Of a stretch of 64,000 nucleotides of DNA, positions 1 through 9,809 are shown in pieces. Position 1 is the stretch's first letter; every line of letters starts with the position of its first letter. Location: NCBI GenBank assembly GCA_963753725.1, contig CAVWDI010000035.1, positions 9,490 to 73,489 on the forward strand, written 5' to 3'. Made by a program: the position numbers and the translations under genes. The notes beneath the pieces were generated by a model. It was not told the DNA's origin and did no database searches. It worked only from the letters and a program-made list of their open reading frames with translations. The DNA is from CAVWDI01 sp963753725. GTDB lineage: Bacteria > Chloroflexota > Anaerolineae > Anaerolineales > UBA4823.

Positions 1-1
1 T

Positions 2-1150
2 ACCCGGCGCCAACAGTGCCGCCGCCGTTCCAAAAGCAGCCACCAAGCCGCTGGCTGCCACCAGTTTCCTCTTCCCAAACCGGTCTGCCAGCCAACCACT
101 GGGTATCGCCAGCGCCAGGATCAGTACACCCACCACCATCATGACCATCGCCGCCGGAGATGCAGCCAGGTTCCCCGGGTATTCTTCAAATCTCTCCTGG
201 ATATAGAACAGCACGAATGTAGCCACGTTGGCAGCCGCGGCCAGGAATGCCAGGCGGTTGATCACCCACCACGTAAACGCCACCTGTCTTTTCGCATGCG
301 GGCCGATCCCGATGCGAATGCTTGCCCACACACCGAACCCGATTGCCAGCAGCATCCCGGTAATACCCGCAAGGGCGATCAAATAAATACCATATTCGCC
401 CTGCATGTTTTGGATTAACTGCATCGAGCGGTTTACCGCCTCTCCAACCAGAAGGATGGTCCCGGTAAACAAACCCGCCATAACCAGCAGCCTGGTAAAT
501 GGTTTCAAATTCAACTCGAAATGCGCCTCCGTGGTCGGCTGCTCGCGCACAAGCATGGTAACCAGCATGCAGATGATTAAAATCGCCATCGTGACGATCA
601 ACGCCCACCACAGGTTTCCAGCGTTTACCAACCGACCGATAAAGAAGGAGATAAAAATCAGCGGCAGGGGGATTTCCAGCAGCGCTTTCACACCGGAAAA
701 ACGACCTTTCTTTTCATCCGGGACCAGGTCCGGGATTAACCCTTGCTGGGCTGCCTGGGCTGTATTGGAGAAGAACATGGACAGGATGTACGCCGCAAAA
801 AGCGCCCAAAATCCGCTCATGCCCTGCATGCCGATAATCAAACCGATCAGGGTAAACGCAGCCACCTCACCCAGCGTACCGCCTAGAATAAACGGCCTGC
901 GCCTGCCCCACCTGGATGTGCTCCTGTCAGACAGCATCCCCATCAGCGCTTGAACCAGTACCGCGCTCATCAACGCCCACAGGCGTATGGTGCCGACATA
1001 TGCACCTTTCACCTCCTCGCCTACGAATTGCTGCACCAGCAGCGGGATGACCAGAGGCGCAAGCACACCGTTGCGCGTGTTGAGCGCGAACCAATATATG
1101 TTGATCGTGATATAGTCATACCAACGGATTATCTTATTTGTGCTTACCAT
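2..1150 (-). CDS. MFS transporter, SLC45/GPH-like (3' end cut by window)
   Basis: The minus strand is open from an ATG at 1150 to the left window edge (383 codons, no stop). The protein starts MVSTNKIIRWYDYITIN and then shows repeated hydrophobic helices. Between helices 2 and 3 is the loop MLSDRSTSRWGRRRPFI, typical of SLC45/GPH-like sugar permeases of the major facilitator superfamily; a second half-motif WLADRFGKRKL lies near the cut end. It is probably an inner-membrane solute transporter; substrate cannot be told. It is followed on the same strand by a second, unrelated MFS gene upstream. The C-terminus lies outside the window. Confidence 0.85.
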   Translation of the reverse strand, partial: MVSTNKIIRWYDYITINIYWFALNTRNGVLAPLVIPLLVQQFVGEEVKGAYVGTIRLWALMSAVLVQALMGMLSDRSTSRWGRRRPFILGGTLGEVAAFTLIGLIIGMQGMSGFWALFAAYILSMFFSNTAQAAQQGLIPDLVPDEKKGRFSGVKALLEIPLPLIFISFFIGRLVNAGNLWWALIVTMAILIICMLVTMLVREQPTTEAHFELNLKPFTRLLVMAGLFTGTILLVGEAVNRSMQLIQNMQGEYGIYLIALAGITGMLLAIGFGVWASIRIGIGPHAKRQVAFTWWVINRLAFLAAAANVATFVLFYIQERFEEYPGNLAASPAAMVMMVVGVLILALAIPSGWLADRFGKRKLVAASGLVAAFGTAAALLAPG

Positions 1151-1223
1151 TTAATCTTTCCGTTTGCTTTCCCCTCAACAAACATTACATCTAAATATTC
1201 TCATCTCAAGTATTGAATAACTC

Positions 1224-2617
1224 TCAACCCCGCGTCTCGCGGGTAGTGGTGGCGTTGACAAATATCGCGGTGAAGGTTGCTTGAGCTGAGGCTGCTCTGC
1301 GGCGTGTCACCTCCCAATCCACCTCGTCCACCGCTTTGGTCTCCTTTTTTGGCGGCTTCAGCGCTAATATTGTCAATACGATCGTTATAAAAAGGACGCT
1401 GGCAGAGATTGTGAATACTTGTTTTGCGCTTGTAAACGCCGCGATGCTGGCGACCAGTAAAGGACCCGTTACTCCGCCCAGCGCAGCCGCCAATTCTTAA
1501 TACCCAGCACTCTGGAACGATGCTGCTTTTGAGTAATATCCAGATACAGCGCGCTCAGGGCTGGCATAATAAGCGCTTCCCCTATTCCGGATATAAATGC
1601 CACGACAACCAGCAAGTATATCGACTCAATAAATATTAAACCAGCAAAGAACATCATATTTATCGCCTGCCCTATAATAATCACTGGTTTGCGCGCAAAG
1701 CGGTCGCTCAAAGGTCCTAAAAACACCTGGCCAATAACATACGCGCCACCGTAAAACGCGATCACCAACCCAAAATCGACCGTTGACCACCCCAATTCAT
1801 CATAAAAGTAGAATATCATCCGGGGTTCGACGAAAGCGAATGCAAACACCAGGGCAAAATCGATAAACAACAGCGTGCCAAAAGTATAAAACGGGCGCGG
1901 CAGCGAACCCCAAAAAGATTCTTTTACCTGTACCTCTTTGGCGGCTCCTCTTCTCTGCAGCAGCGCCTCGCGCCTGCGAACATCTTTGCCACGCGTCTCC
2001 GGAACTACGACAATTGCCGCGATCAATGCCAGCACGGCCATCACCGCCGAGATAATAAACGGCATCGCGAACCCCCAACTGTCATAAAGGAAACCGCCCA
2101 GCACCGGCCCAAGCACAAAGCCGGCCCCGTATCCGCCCATCAACAATCCCGCCCAGCGGCCACGTTCATCCTCAGGCGAGACGTCGCCGACAATACCCAT
2201 CGCGGCCGGGAAGAGTCCCGCCGTCAATGCGCCCTCTGCAGCCCGCAGCAGGATAAACGTTGTGGTGGATTTGGCCAGTAAAAAACCTACATTGATGAAA
2301 GCAAATGAAACCAACGCTAACAGGATGCCCGGTTTACGACCAAAACGGTCAGCAAATGACCCCATAAATGGCGCCATCAAAAACTGCGTTAAAGCAAATG
2401 CCATCGTCATCAGACCCAGCGCCTCAACACCCGATCCGAACTCCCCCAAGCGGCGGGCAAACACCGGCAGGATGATCCCAAAACCTGTCATCATCAGTGC
2501 AATGCTCCCCGCCAGCAGCAGCATGATGCTGCGCGTCCGGGCATGCGTCATACGCGTATCATAAACTTCCACGGCAGGAGTCACCTTGCCCAGACCAGGA
2601 TTTGGACCCTGGTTCAT
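1224..2617 (-). CDS. MFS efflux-type transporter, frameshifted
   Basis: Reconstructed protein of about 464 residues. The N-terminal 370 residues carry a classic MFS motif A (SFADRFGRKPGI) and a TetA/multidrug-like layout; a second motif (PLSDRFARKPVI) begins the C-terminal half. The frame breaks near 1490: the reading ending GIKNWRLRWAE should continue as IKELAAALGGVTGP, restored by adding one G (AAGAATT read as AAGGAATT). The last about 85 residues follow in the new frame and contain the final helices, so the gene is otherwise complete. Its ATG overlaps the stop of the SnoaL-like gene as ATGA, implying translational coupling. Likely a drug or metabolite exporter; substrate unknown. Confidence 0.8.
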
Positions 2618-2982
2618 ATTGTCGCTCCCAATTCAACCAGCAGCGTCCCCAGGTCAAGATAAGTCGTCTCTCGTTCAAGCATGCCTTCTTTTATGTCGTA
2701 AACAGAGACCCCCCGGAAGCGCACTGTCTTTCCCGTCCCCACCCGCTGCTCTTCGAAGATCAGGGGCATTAATGGTCCCGTATTCGTACCGATAAATATC
2801 CACTGCGTAACCACAATTTCTTCAGCCGCAATGCTGCGTGTTACCTGGTAATCTCTTTCTGGGAAAGCCTCAAACCAGGACCCCCAGAATTGGGCCGCTT
2901 CTTCAACGGTTAACGCCTGTCCTTCGAAGGCATCGCGCGCCACAAAATCCAGCGTGAAGTTCTCTGCATAAAGCGCTTTCAT
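2614..2982 (-). CDS. SnoaL-like (NTF2-fold) protein
   Basis: 122 residues from the ATG at 2982. The segment with KTVRFRGVSVYDIKEGMLER matches the SnoaL-like polyketide-cyclase/ester-cyclase family of NTF2-fold proteins; the family is mostly of unknown substrate. The ATG may not be the true N-terminus: the frame stays open to about 3090 and encodes a plausible first helix (TALQTASLYTEAISSGDIES), but no ATG, GTG or TTG occurs in that extension, so either a rare start or a base error upstream is possible. It is the first gene of a two-gene unit with the MFS transporter, coupled by a 4-base ATGA overlap. Confidence 0.7.
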   Translation of the reverse strand: MKALYAENFTLDFVARDAFEGQALTVEEAAQFWGSWFEAFPERDYQVTRSIAAEEIVVTQWIFIGTNTGPLMPLIFEEQRVGTGKTVRFRGVSVYDIKEGMLERETTYLDLGTLLVELGATI

Positions 2983-3401
2983 GCTCTCTATGTCGCCGGA
3001 CGAAATCGCCTCTGTATACAGGGATGCGGTCTGCAGCGCGGTCCTGTTCTTGGTTTCGGTTGGCTTTTCTATTCCTTTGTTAGCGAGTATATTTTAATTT
3101 CATAAAAGTGTCAAAGACCTTGATTTAATCGAGGCTGTTCTTCCCCGCTGAGATGGTCAGGGTGAATAACTGTCTCGTAATTCAAATAAAAAGGTAATTT
3201 GAATATCGAACAGCCGCACAGAATTTATAGATTATACCTACTGAGTGAGAGATTGGAGATAGGAATTATTCCCAAAGGACGTTTATGATAGTAATCGATT
3301 TTTCAAACTTCCGTTTATCGATAGTTGATCCTATAATATATACAGTTTGATGCGATGTTGGTCAAAAATATTGGTTCATACTTGATTGAGGAGGATATTA
3401 A
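2983..3401. other. intergenic region with candidate glgC promoter
   Basis: This stretch holds the possible 5' extension of the SnoaL-like frame (to about 3090) and the leader of glgC. A TATAAT hexamer at 3332-3337 is a candidate -10 for glgC; I see no good -35 at 17 bp. A strong ribosome site GAGGAGG (3388-3394) precedes the glgC ATG. Nothing else recognised. Confidence 0.4.
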
Positions 3402-4661
3402 ATGGCCGCGCTTGAAAATGTCCTGGCAGTGATTTTAGGCGGCGGGATAGGCAAACGGCTTCACCCGCTCACAAAAGAACGTTCGAAACCCGCCGTGCCT
3501 ATAGCGGGAAAATACCGCTTGATTGATGTCCCGATCAGCAACTGTATCAACTCCGGTATCAACCGCATCGCCGTATTGACCCAATTTAATTCGGTCTCAC
3601 TTCACCGGCATATCTCCCATACCTACAATTTTGACGCGTTTCATCGCGGATGGGTGCAGATTTTAGCCGCGGAGCAAACCCCACTCAGCGAAGATTGGTA
3701 CCAGGGTACCGCGGATGCTGTCCGCAAGCAGCTTTTTGAAATCAAATCTACCGGCGCCAGTCATGTGCTCATACTGGCAGGCGATCACCTCTATCGTATG
3801 GATTACAGGAAACTGGCTGAATTTCACTGGGAAAACAAGTCCGAAATCACCGTTGCAGTACAGGCGGTAGCAGCAAGTGACACCGACCGCTTCGGTTTGC
3901 TCAAACGGACTCCGGACTGCCGCATCGCTGCCTTCGTTGAAAAACCGCGTGACCCGCAAATACTGGAAGAATTTAAAAGCCGCGATGATCCCGAGCGCCC
4001 TTACCTGGGATCCATGGGAATCTACCTGTTTAACACGGACGCCTTAATCGACATCCTGCAGAGCACTACCTTCGACGATTTTGGCTCGCAGATCATACCC
4101 AACGCCCTTACTGCATACGATGTCTGCGGATATGATTTCGAAGGTTTCTGGGAAGATATCGGTACTATCCGCTCTTTTTACGAAACGAACCTGGTCCTGG
4201 CACGTGCAGACTCTCCATTTAATTTCACAGACCCGCAGCTGCCGATTTACACTCGCCCCAGATTTCTGCCCGGTTCGGTCATCGCCGGCGGGAAGCTTGA
4301 GAACGTACTGTTAGCGGACGGCTGCAAAATTCACCAGGCGGAAATTCACGATTCGATTGTCGGGCTGCGCAGCCAGATCGCCGATGAGGTATATATGCGT
4401 AAGACGATCATGATGGGCGCCGATTATTTCGATCCCGTGGATGAAACGCCCTTTGGCGGCGTTCCGCTCGGCATCGGCCGCCGCAGTCATATTGAAGGGG
4501 CTATCCTGGATAAAGACGTGCGCATCGGCGAGGGTGTGACCATTAAACCATTTCCACCCGGTTTTAAATCGGAGAACGGGAGCTGGTTTGTAAACGATGG
4601 CATTGTCATCATCCCCAAAAAGACCATCTTACCAGGGGGGACATACATAGGTCCGGATTAA
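3402..4661 (+). CDS. glgC: glucose-1-phosphate adenylyltransferase
   Basis: 419 residues, the usual length. Makes ADP-glucose from glucose-1-phosphate and ATP, the committed step of bacterial glycogen synthesis. The nucleotidyltransferase domain begins with LGGGIGKRLHPLTKERSKP (ATP-binding signature with catalytic Arg/Lys), followed by YRLIDVPISNC, the metal-site region DHLYRMDY, sugar-site FVEKP and GSMGIYLF, and WEDIGTI; the C-terminal part is the left-handed beta-helix region. Start chosen at the ATG preceded by GAGGAGG. It stands alone: no other glg gene is in the window. Confidence 0.95.
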   Translation: MAALENVLAVILGGGIGKRLHPLTKERSKPAVPIAGKYRLIDVPISNCINSGINRIAVLTQFNSVSLHRHISHTYNFDAFHRGWVQILAAEQTPLSEDWYQGTADAVRKQLFEIKSTGASHVLILAGDHLYRMDYRKLAEFHWENKSEITVAVQAVAASDTDRFGLLKRTPDCRIAAFVEKPRDPQILEEFKSRDDPERPYLGSMGIYLFNTDALIDILQSTTFDDFGSQIIPNALTAYDVCGYDFEGFWEDIGTIRSFYETNLVLARADSPFNFTDPQLPIYTRPRFLPGSVIAGGKLENVLLADGCKIHQAEIHDSIVGLRSQIADEVYMRKTIMMGADYFDPVDETPFGGVPLGIGRRSHIEGAILDKDVRIGEGVTIKPFPPGFKSENGSWFVNDGIVIIPKKTILPGGTYIGPD

Positions 4662-4683
4662 ATTTTCCATCTCAGCAAATTTT

Positions 4684-4843
4684 GAGGTTGTCCAAAAAGT
4701 CAGTCACCCTGAGCGGATTTTAATCCCTGCTTTTTAGGGAGCGCCGCGTAGCGTCTCTTTGGAGGAAGGGTCTCCCTCTCGATGAAAACCAGATGCTTCA
4801 CTTCATTCAGCATGACAAATACTGCTTTTTAGACAGCCCCCTT
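4684..4843. repeat. MITE-like intergenic element with terminal inverted repeats
   Basis: About 160 bp between glgC and the next gene. The ends are imperfect inverted repeats: GAGGTTGTCCAAAAAGTCAG at 4684-4703 against the complement of the stretch ending AGACAGCCCCC near 4843 (roughly 13 of 16 positions pair). Inner sequences such as GTCACCCTGAGC and, on the other side, ATTCAGCATGAC are also inverted. No coding capacity. It resembles the short non-autonomous palindromic elements common between genes in this kind of genome. Confidence 0.5.
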
Positions 4844-4889
4844 ATTTCTATTGGTATACCCCTGCATCACAAATTTCCGGAGGTAATGA

Positions 4890-5240
4890 ATGAAATGGCA
4901 AGAAATACTGCCTGTCCTTATATCAATAATCATAATTATCCTGATCGCAATCATTGGCAGGACCAATAGATTTCTCGCAGCGATCACAGCCACAATGCCG
5001 ATCAATGTGGCCCTGGGTATGTGGATTATCTATTCATCATCTGGTGGGGATGCCAAATCAGTGTCCGAATTCAGCCAGGGATTGTTGATCGCAATTATTC
5101 CAACAATTGGTTTTCTGGTCACAATTTGGCTGGCTTCTCGTGCTCAGTTAAAAATAATACCGATGCTGCTGCTGGGATACAGCGTTTGGGCGATTGGATT
5201 AGCCCTGATTTTCAGCATCCGTAAATTTATTGGTACATAA
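4890..5240 (+). CDS. small integral membrane protein, unknown function
   Basis: 116 residues, almost entirely hydrophobic, with about four predicted helices (residues ~7-24, 29-50, 66-84, 91-111). GGAGGT at 4878-4883 lies ahead of the ATG. The pattern of two helix pairs with a conserved Pro in the second helix (TATMPINVALGMWI) recalls DUF3147-type proteins, but I cannot confirm this. It lies just upstream of the threonine aldolase with a 13-base gap, so they may be co-transcribed; no functional link is evident. Confidence 0.6.
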   Translation: MKWQEILPVLISIIIIILIAIIGRTNRFLAAITATMPINVALGMWIIYSSSGGDAKSVSEFSQGLLIAIIPTIGFLVTIWLASRAQLKIIPMLLLGYSVWAIGLALIFSIRKFIGT

Positions 5241-5253
5241 TATGGAGATAACG

Positions 5254-6288
5254 ATGATTGATTTAAGAAGCGACACGGTCAGTTTGCCCACACCCGAAAT
5301 GAGGGATGCCATGGCACATGCGGTGGTTGGCGACGATGTGTATGGCGCGGATCCAAGCGTAAATGCGCTCGAAAAACGAACCGCTGAAATCCTGGGAAAA
5401 GAAGACGCCATTTATATGCCGACCGGCACCATGTCAAACCAGGTCGCCCTGCGTACCCATACTGAGGCCGGGGATGCAGTCCTCATGGATGCGAAAGCCC
5501 ACCTGTTCCTGATGGAAGGCGGGGCTCCGGCGGCGCTCTCCGGTGTACTAGTTCGTCCTTTAAACGGGATTAACGGTATATTCACTGCCGATGATGTCGA
5601 TCAGGCAGTCGGGACATCACATCCATTTAATCCAACAACATTATCTCCTCCACCAAGATTGGTATGCGTAGAAAATACCCATAACGGGGCTGGTGGGGTT
5701 ATCTGGCCTTACGAAAAGATCGTTGAGGTGACAGAGACCGCCAAAAACCACGGCCTGGCGACCCATCTTGATGGAGCCCGTATTTGGAACGCTTCGGCAG
5801 CTACCGGTATCCCCGAAAAGGATTATGCATCCCACTTTGACAGCGTCAGCGTTTGCTTCTCAAAAGGCTTGGGGGCCCCGATGGGCTCTGCCCTGGTTGG
5901 AAGTAGGCAGTTTACCGATCGTGCCAGGCGTTTTAAGCAGATGTTTGGTGGAGGCTTTCGCCAGGCGGGTATCGTCGCCGCTGGCGCTTTATTTGCGCTT
6001 GATAACCATCGCCCGCGCCTGGCTGAGGATCATGCCAATGCAGGCGCTTTTGCCAGTGGATTGAATAAAAACCCTGGCATTCAAATCGACCCGTCTTTAG
6101 TGCAGACCAATATTATTCGCTTCCGGGTAATATCTTTATCCGCATCCGAATTTGTAACGCGTTGTTTTGAAGGAGGGCTGTATATGCTCCCCACAAGTCG
6201 AGATCAGTTGCGCGCAGTCACCCATATCGGCATTACGGATCAGGACATCGAAAAGGGGTTAGAAATCGTCAATTCGGTTTTGCAGTAA
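5254..6288 (+). CDS. ltaE: low-specificity L-threonine aldolase
   Basis: 344 residues. PLP enzyme that cleaves threonine/allo-threonine to glycine and acetaldehyde. Family marks: the start MIDLRSDTVSLPTPEMRDAM, GDDVYGADPSVNALE, the PTGTMSNQVAL segment, and the PLP lysine in SVCFSKGLGAPMGS. The ATG at 5254 is chosen over in-frame upstream ATGs (5230, 5242) because it sits 6 bases after GGAG and begins exactly where the family begins; the 5230 start would overlap the preceding gene. Confidence 0.92.
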   Translation: MIDLRSDTVSLPTPEMRDAMAHAVVGDDVYGADPSVNALEKRTAEILGKEDAIYMPTGTMSNQVALRTHTEAGDAVLMDAKAHLFLMEGGAPAALSGVLVRPLNGINGIFTADDVDQAVGTSHPFNPTTLSPPPRLVCVENTHNGAGGVIWPYEKIVEVTETAKNHGLATHLDGARIWNASAATGIPEKDYASHFDSVSVCFSKGLGAPMGSALVGSRQFTDRARRFKQMFGGGFRQAGIVAAGALFALDNHRPRLAEDHANAGAFASGLNKNPGIQIDPSLVQTNIIRFRVISLSASEFVTRCFEGGLYMLPTSRDQLRAVTHIGITDQDIEKGLEIVNSVLQ

Positions 6289-6311
6289 GATCGGGTTTTA
6301 GACAGGCAGCG

Positions 6312-6713
6312 TTAATTTTGTGATGCCAGCATCTTCTCCGAAGTGTATACATCGAACTCGGGCGGCTTTTCCATGTGCTTTTTAACCGCGCACAGCTCTG
6401 CTGAACGCACCAGCGAAGGCAGGTATTTCTGTGGAAATCCCGGGGGGACCTGAATATCCAATTCAATCTTTCCAACCATCCCATTATTCTGATCGCGGTG
6501 TACTTTTTGGATCAACTGCACACCATCTGTGGGAATACCTCTCTGCTGGCAGAAACCAAGTACATAAATTCCTGCGCAGGTACCGATCGATGCCAGAAAA
6601 GTCGCGAAAGGGCTGGGCGCTGATGAAATCGGCGGCTGGTCCGTCTCAACTTTGAAAGGACCGAAGTGTGCATCTACTTTTGACCCGCCGGGAAAATCTA
6701 TTACCATCTCCAT
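6312..6713 (-). CDS. OsmC-family protein
   Basis: 133 residues from the ATG at 6713, which follows AAGGAG with proper spacing; an in-frame start further upstream (6749) lacks a ribosome site. The OsmC/Ohr fold carries two redox cysteines, seen here in GTCAGIYVLGFCQQRGI and AELCAVKKHMEKPPEF. Members are peroxidases or osmotically inducible proteins; YhfA-like subgroups have unclear substrates. It converges on the aldolase gene, with 23 bases between the stops. Confidence 0.8.
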   Translation of the reverse strand: MEMVIDFPGGSKVDAHFGPFKVETDQPPISSAPSPFATFLASIGTCAGIYVLGFCQQRGIPTDGVQLIQKVHRDQNNGMVGKIELDIQVPPGFPQKYLPSLVRSAELCAVKKHMEKPPEFDVYTSEKMLASQN

Positions 6714-6969
6714 GTGTTGCTCCTTATAAAAAACGATAAGATCACCCACTTAGATGCTTTGCGTTTAAAAAGGTTGCAGCTAATTTATCGCTCATGACCG
6801 AGTAATTTCCTACACAATTTCCACACATGCCTCTTGTGGTGCATTTCAACAATCATTTTGTCAGAATTAATTACTCAAACTTGGAAAGGAATACATCCAT
6901 GTAGATGGATGTTCGGCTTTAGCCCTTCAAGAGCGGTTTCAACCGCGCATAAACAAGAACAATACCACC

Positions 6970-8256
6970 TCAATCCCCCGGAACCGGCACTGTCTCCGTG
7001 CTTGCAGATCCCCGCCAGAAAAATGCCCATGTCATGATAATCGCAATCGAATAAAGCGTTATCGTGCCCAAAAAAACCGGACCAAAACCATATTTAACCT
7101 GCACCCACCCGCTGATCATTGGACTGAATACCCAACCAAAATTCCACGACATACTCACCAGGCTCGCAACAGTAGCACGCGCGGAGGCGTCTACCTGTTC
7201 CATTACAAAGGTCTGGTAAACCGGTCCGCTCATGTTCATCAAGGAGAGCCGTACAAAATATGCCGCCGAGGCCATCCAGAACCAGGGAGAAAATCCTAAG
7301 ATAATCAGGAAAGGAATGGATAATGCCTGGGTGACCACCACCAGTTGAATTTTCCCCATACGTTCCGCAATTGGCGGCGCAATCATCAACCCGATAGCCA
7401 TCGCCAGTGCCCCCCAGGCAAATAATGTCCCGATCACATGATCCGGCCGCAAATGGACCTGGCGGAAGAAAACATTCATAAAAGGCATGATCAACCCCGC
7501 TCCGATGGAAGTAACCAGCATGGGTAATATTAGTTTTCCGAGTAATGCCGGTTTGCGCCTGGCATAGTCCAACGGAGCAAATACTGACCGCTCAGAACGC
7601 AGGAGGGGATGCGTCTTCAGGAACGAAAGCGGAACCACCCCGGCAGCCATGATCAATCCTACAACCAGCAGCGAACCCGCATAAGCCTCGCTTGACATGA
7701 CATCCACACCCCGAATACCCGCCACCCATGTCGGCAGGTATCCTCCCAACCAACTGCCCACAAATGCTGCCGCCATTTGAAGTCCCATACTGAAACTGAA
7801 TAAGTAGGTGCGTTCTTTCTCCCCGCTGTTCTCCATCAGGAACGGCGCCATGGTGATGGCTGCCAGGCTTTGAGCGACGCCAAAAAACACGTTCGCTCCA
7901 TAAAGAATGCCTGTAACTGGCACCAGGACCATACTGAGTATTGACAGGCTCGATAATATTGATGCCGCTATGAGGGCTTTTTTTCTCCCAAATTGGTCTG
8001 CGAAATAACCGATGGGTAACGCTACCAGCAAGGCGGTAAGATTGTTTACAGTGACAAATCTACCCAGAACTGCCTCATCGTATCCCAGGCTTATCGCGTA
8101 AAAATTGAATAATAACCGGAAGATTCCCAGCGCAACTCCCATGACAATCACGCTGGTTAAATACAGGCGTGCATTCGGCTTAAAAGCGCTCAAATGCATC
8201 CAATAATCTTCTAAGGATTTTCTGGCCTTATTGGAGAAATTAGCTGTAGGTTTCAT
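6970..8256 (-). CDS. MFS transporter in ArsR operon
   Basis: 428 residues, about 12 hydrophobic helices, with motif A as GYFADQFGRKKALI between helices 2 and 3. Probably a proton-driven exporter or importer; substrate unknown. Its ATG overlaps the stop of the ArsR-type regulator gene (ATGA, 8253-8256), so translation is coupled and the transporter is the likely target of that regulator's control through the promoter at 9674-9739. Confidence 0.85.
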   Translation of the reverse strand: MKPTANFSNKARKSLEDYWMHLSAFKPNARLYLTSVIVMGVALGIFRLLFNFYAISLGYDEAVLGRFVTVNNLTALLVALPIGYFADQFGRKKALIAASILSSLSILSMVLVPVTGILYGANVFFGVAQSLAAITMAPFLMENSGEKERTYLFSFSMGLQMAAAFVGSWLGGYLPTWVAGIRGVDVMSSEAYAGSLLVVGLIMAAGVVPLSFLKTHPLLRSERSVFAPLDYARRKPALLGKLILPMLVTSIGAGLIMPFMNVFFRQVHLRPDHVIGTLFAWGALAMAIGLMIAPPIAERMGKIQLVVVTQALSIPFLIILGFSPWFWMASAAYFVRLSLMNMSGPVYQTFVMEQVDASARATVASLVSMSWNFGWVFSPMISGWVQVKYGFGPVFLGTITLYSIAIIMTWAFFWRGSASTETVPVPGD

Positions 8257-9401
8257 TCACATTTCAGGAATTTATCCAAATTGCTGTTCAATTCTTCAAC
8301 CGCTTCCAGGCGGGCTGCGTAGTGCCCTTCACTCTTCATTTCAAGCGATAGGTGTACCAATCCGGCCAGGCGCAGGTTTTTCAAATGGTGTGTCACGGTA
8401 GGGGCGCGTAACCTCAACTTCCGGGCCAGTTCTGCCGGCGTCATTGGATCACAGGTTAAAACCTGAGGATGCGCAGGCGGGTTGGATCGGATATCGCTTT
8501 TAACCCGCGCAGCAGCGCATCCGGAATCACCTCTCCGGGAACCAGAGAATCCTGCACAGGCCGTGCTCCGAAAGTAAGCAGCATCTCAGATTCACCGATA
8601 CTATCAAAGAATACCAATGGAGAAGCCCAAAAAGAGGGCGCCAGTATTATTTTTTCTTTATCCAATATTTGATCAAAATGTAAGCCTTGGGAGAGCTGCT
8701 CCAATAATTCCATTAGCTCTAATTGATTGGATAATTCCTGAGCCCTGGATAGTTCCTGTCTCAAAATTGGTTCAATTCGTACTTCTTCTTCAGCAAAAAA
8801 CACGCGATAGTATGATTTCAAGCGCTTCCAGATACCGCTCCCCAAAGCCGCTTACATCTGACCAGGTTTCAAGTTTGTTTTTTAATATCTTAGCGCTGGG
8901 GATTTTGAGCTTAGGTGAGTTGTCTTCTTTATAAACGCTTTTAAGGGCTTCAAAATCAGCCTCATCCCAGGCTCCGCGTGTAGCAACATTCAGATATATT
9001 TCCCTTTTTTTCGATGATTGATCTTCATCAAATACCAATGCGGGTAGTCTTTCTTCAGCCGGGATCTGTCCTAAAGTCCATATGCCGCTGGAGGCATTTT
9101 TTGGTGCTGGCAGTTTATAAATCCAGGTTATGGGTGAGCCGCACACTCGTTCGGCATCTAATAATGTTTTTCTGTCATCCGTTGACAACCTGGAACGCAC
9201 GCCAGCCGCCCAGGATGCCCGCAAGCCGAAATCTTCCGGTTTGTGTAAAACTGTTAAACTGATAAAGAAATCGTACGCTGTACCGATATCCCAATTTATT
9301 TGGGGCAATCTGGCATTTGTGCCCGACTGCCCCAAATTTCTATGTTCACTTCCTTTCGTTTGATCTTGATTTGATAGGGAAGCTGCTTTGTTCTTATCCA
9401 T
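8253..9401 (-). CDS. ArsR-family regulator with N-terminal DUF5937-like domain, two frameshifts
   Basis: Reconstructed as about 382 residues. The N-terminal two thirds (from about INWDIGTAYDFFISL) resembles the DUF5937-type domain found in front of ArsR helix-turn-helix domains; the C-terminus has the winged helix (SDPTRLRILRF... MTPAELARKLRL, then APTVTHHLKNLRLAGLV). Two base errors split it: an extra T in a T6 run near 8800 (removing it gives SRVFAEEEVRIEPIL) and a missing T in a T4 run near 8456 (adding it gives LRFLTCDPMTPAELA). The two changes cancel, so the total length fits. It is the second gene of the operon starting at 9631 and likely autoregulates it. Confidence 0.75.
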
Positions 9402-9403
9402 CC

Positions 9404-9631
9404 CTAAGCCCTGTTAGGTTCTGGGCAGGGATATGGACAGGAACTCGCCTTTCGCATCTTCCATCCGAAGGAAATCATTAAATTTCCAGCTGACAATAAA
9501 AATCGATCTTTAATATTCATCGATGAATTGTTAGCAGTTGAGGCCAATTTTGCATACCTTCCAATTTCCGCTTCACGCAGAATATCAGCCTGGTATGCTT
9601 TTCCAAAATCGTAGTTATTGAATGCAGGCAT
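9404..9631 (-). CDS. small conserved-looking protein, first gene of ArsR operon
   Basis: 75 residues from the ATG at 9631, which has a strong AGGAGG site. Sequence begins MPAFNNYDFGKAYQADILRE and ends with a Cys/Pro-rich tail. Amphipathic helix at residues 9-30; no domain recognised. It starts 70-80 bases after the putative transcription start and its stop is two bases before the ArsR gene, so it is part of that operon. Function unknown. Confidence 0.6.
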   Translation of the reverse strand: MPAFNNYDFGKAYQADILREAEIGRYAKLASTANNSSMNIKDRFLLSAGNLMISFGWKMRKASSCPYPCPEPNRA

Positions 9632-9673
9632 AACAACCTCCTTTCTTCGCATCCGTTTATACACACACACTTC

Positions 9674-9739
9674 TTAGACGTCCATCTAACTTAGATATAT
9701 ATCTAAGTAAATAATAGCCTAAATATGCCTCCTTGTCAA
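9674..9739 (-). promoter_or_regulatory. sigma-70 promoter with two tandem operator-like repeats
   Basis: On the minus strand: TTGACA (9734-9739), exactly 17 bases, TATTAT (9711-9716). Immediately downstream, around the expected start of transcription, lie two copies of TTAGA-N6-TCTAA (9691-9706 and 9674-9689), 17 bp centre to centre; the first sits inside a perfect 20-bp palindrome at 9689-9708. Their place and symmetry suit a dimeric winged-helix repressor, most simply the ArsR protein encoded downstream. Confidence 0.75.
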
Positions 9740-9809
9740 GAGTTTTATTAAAATAGTTGACAAAAGTATCTAAAGGGTTGCTGCTATACAAACTCTATAT
9801 CAATATGCC

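Noticed and set aside
405..953. Plus-strand open frame of 182 codons
   Set aside because: It is antisense to the MFS gene on the minus strand, which has a full set of transmembrane helices and a recognisable MFS loop.
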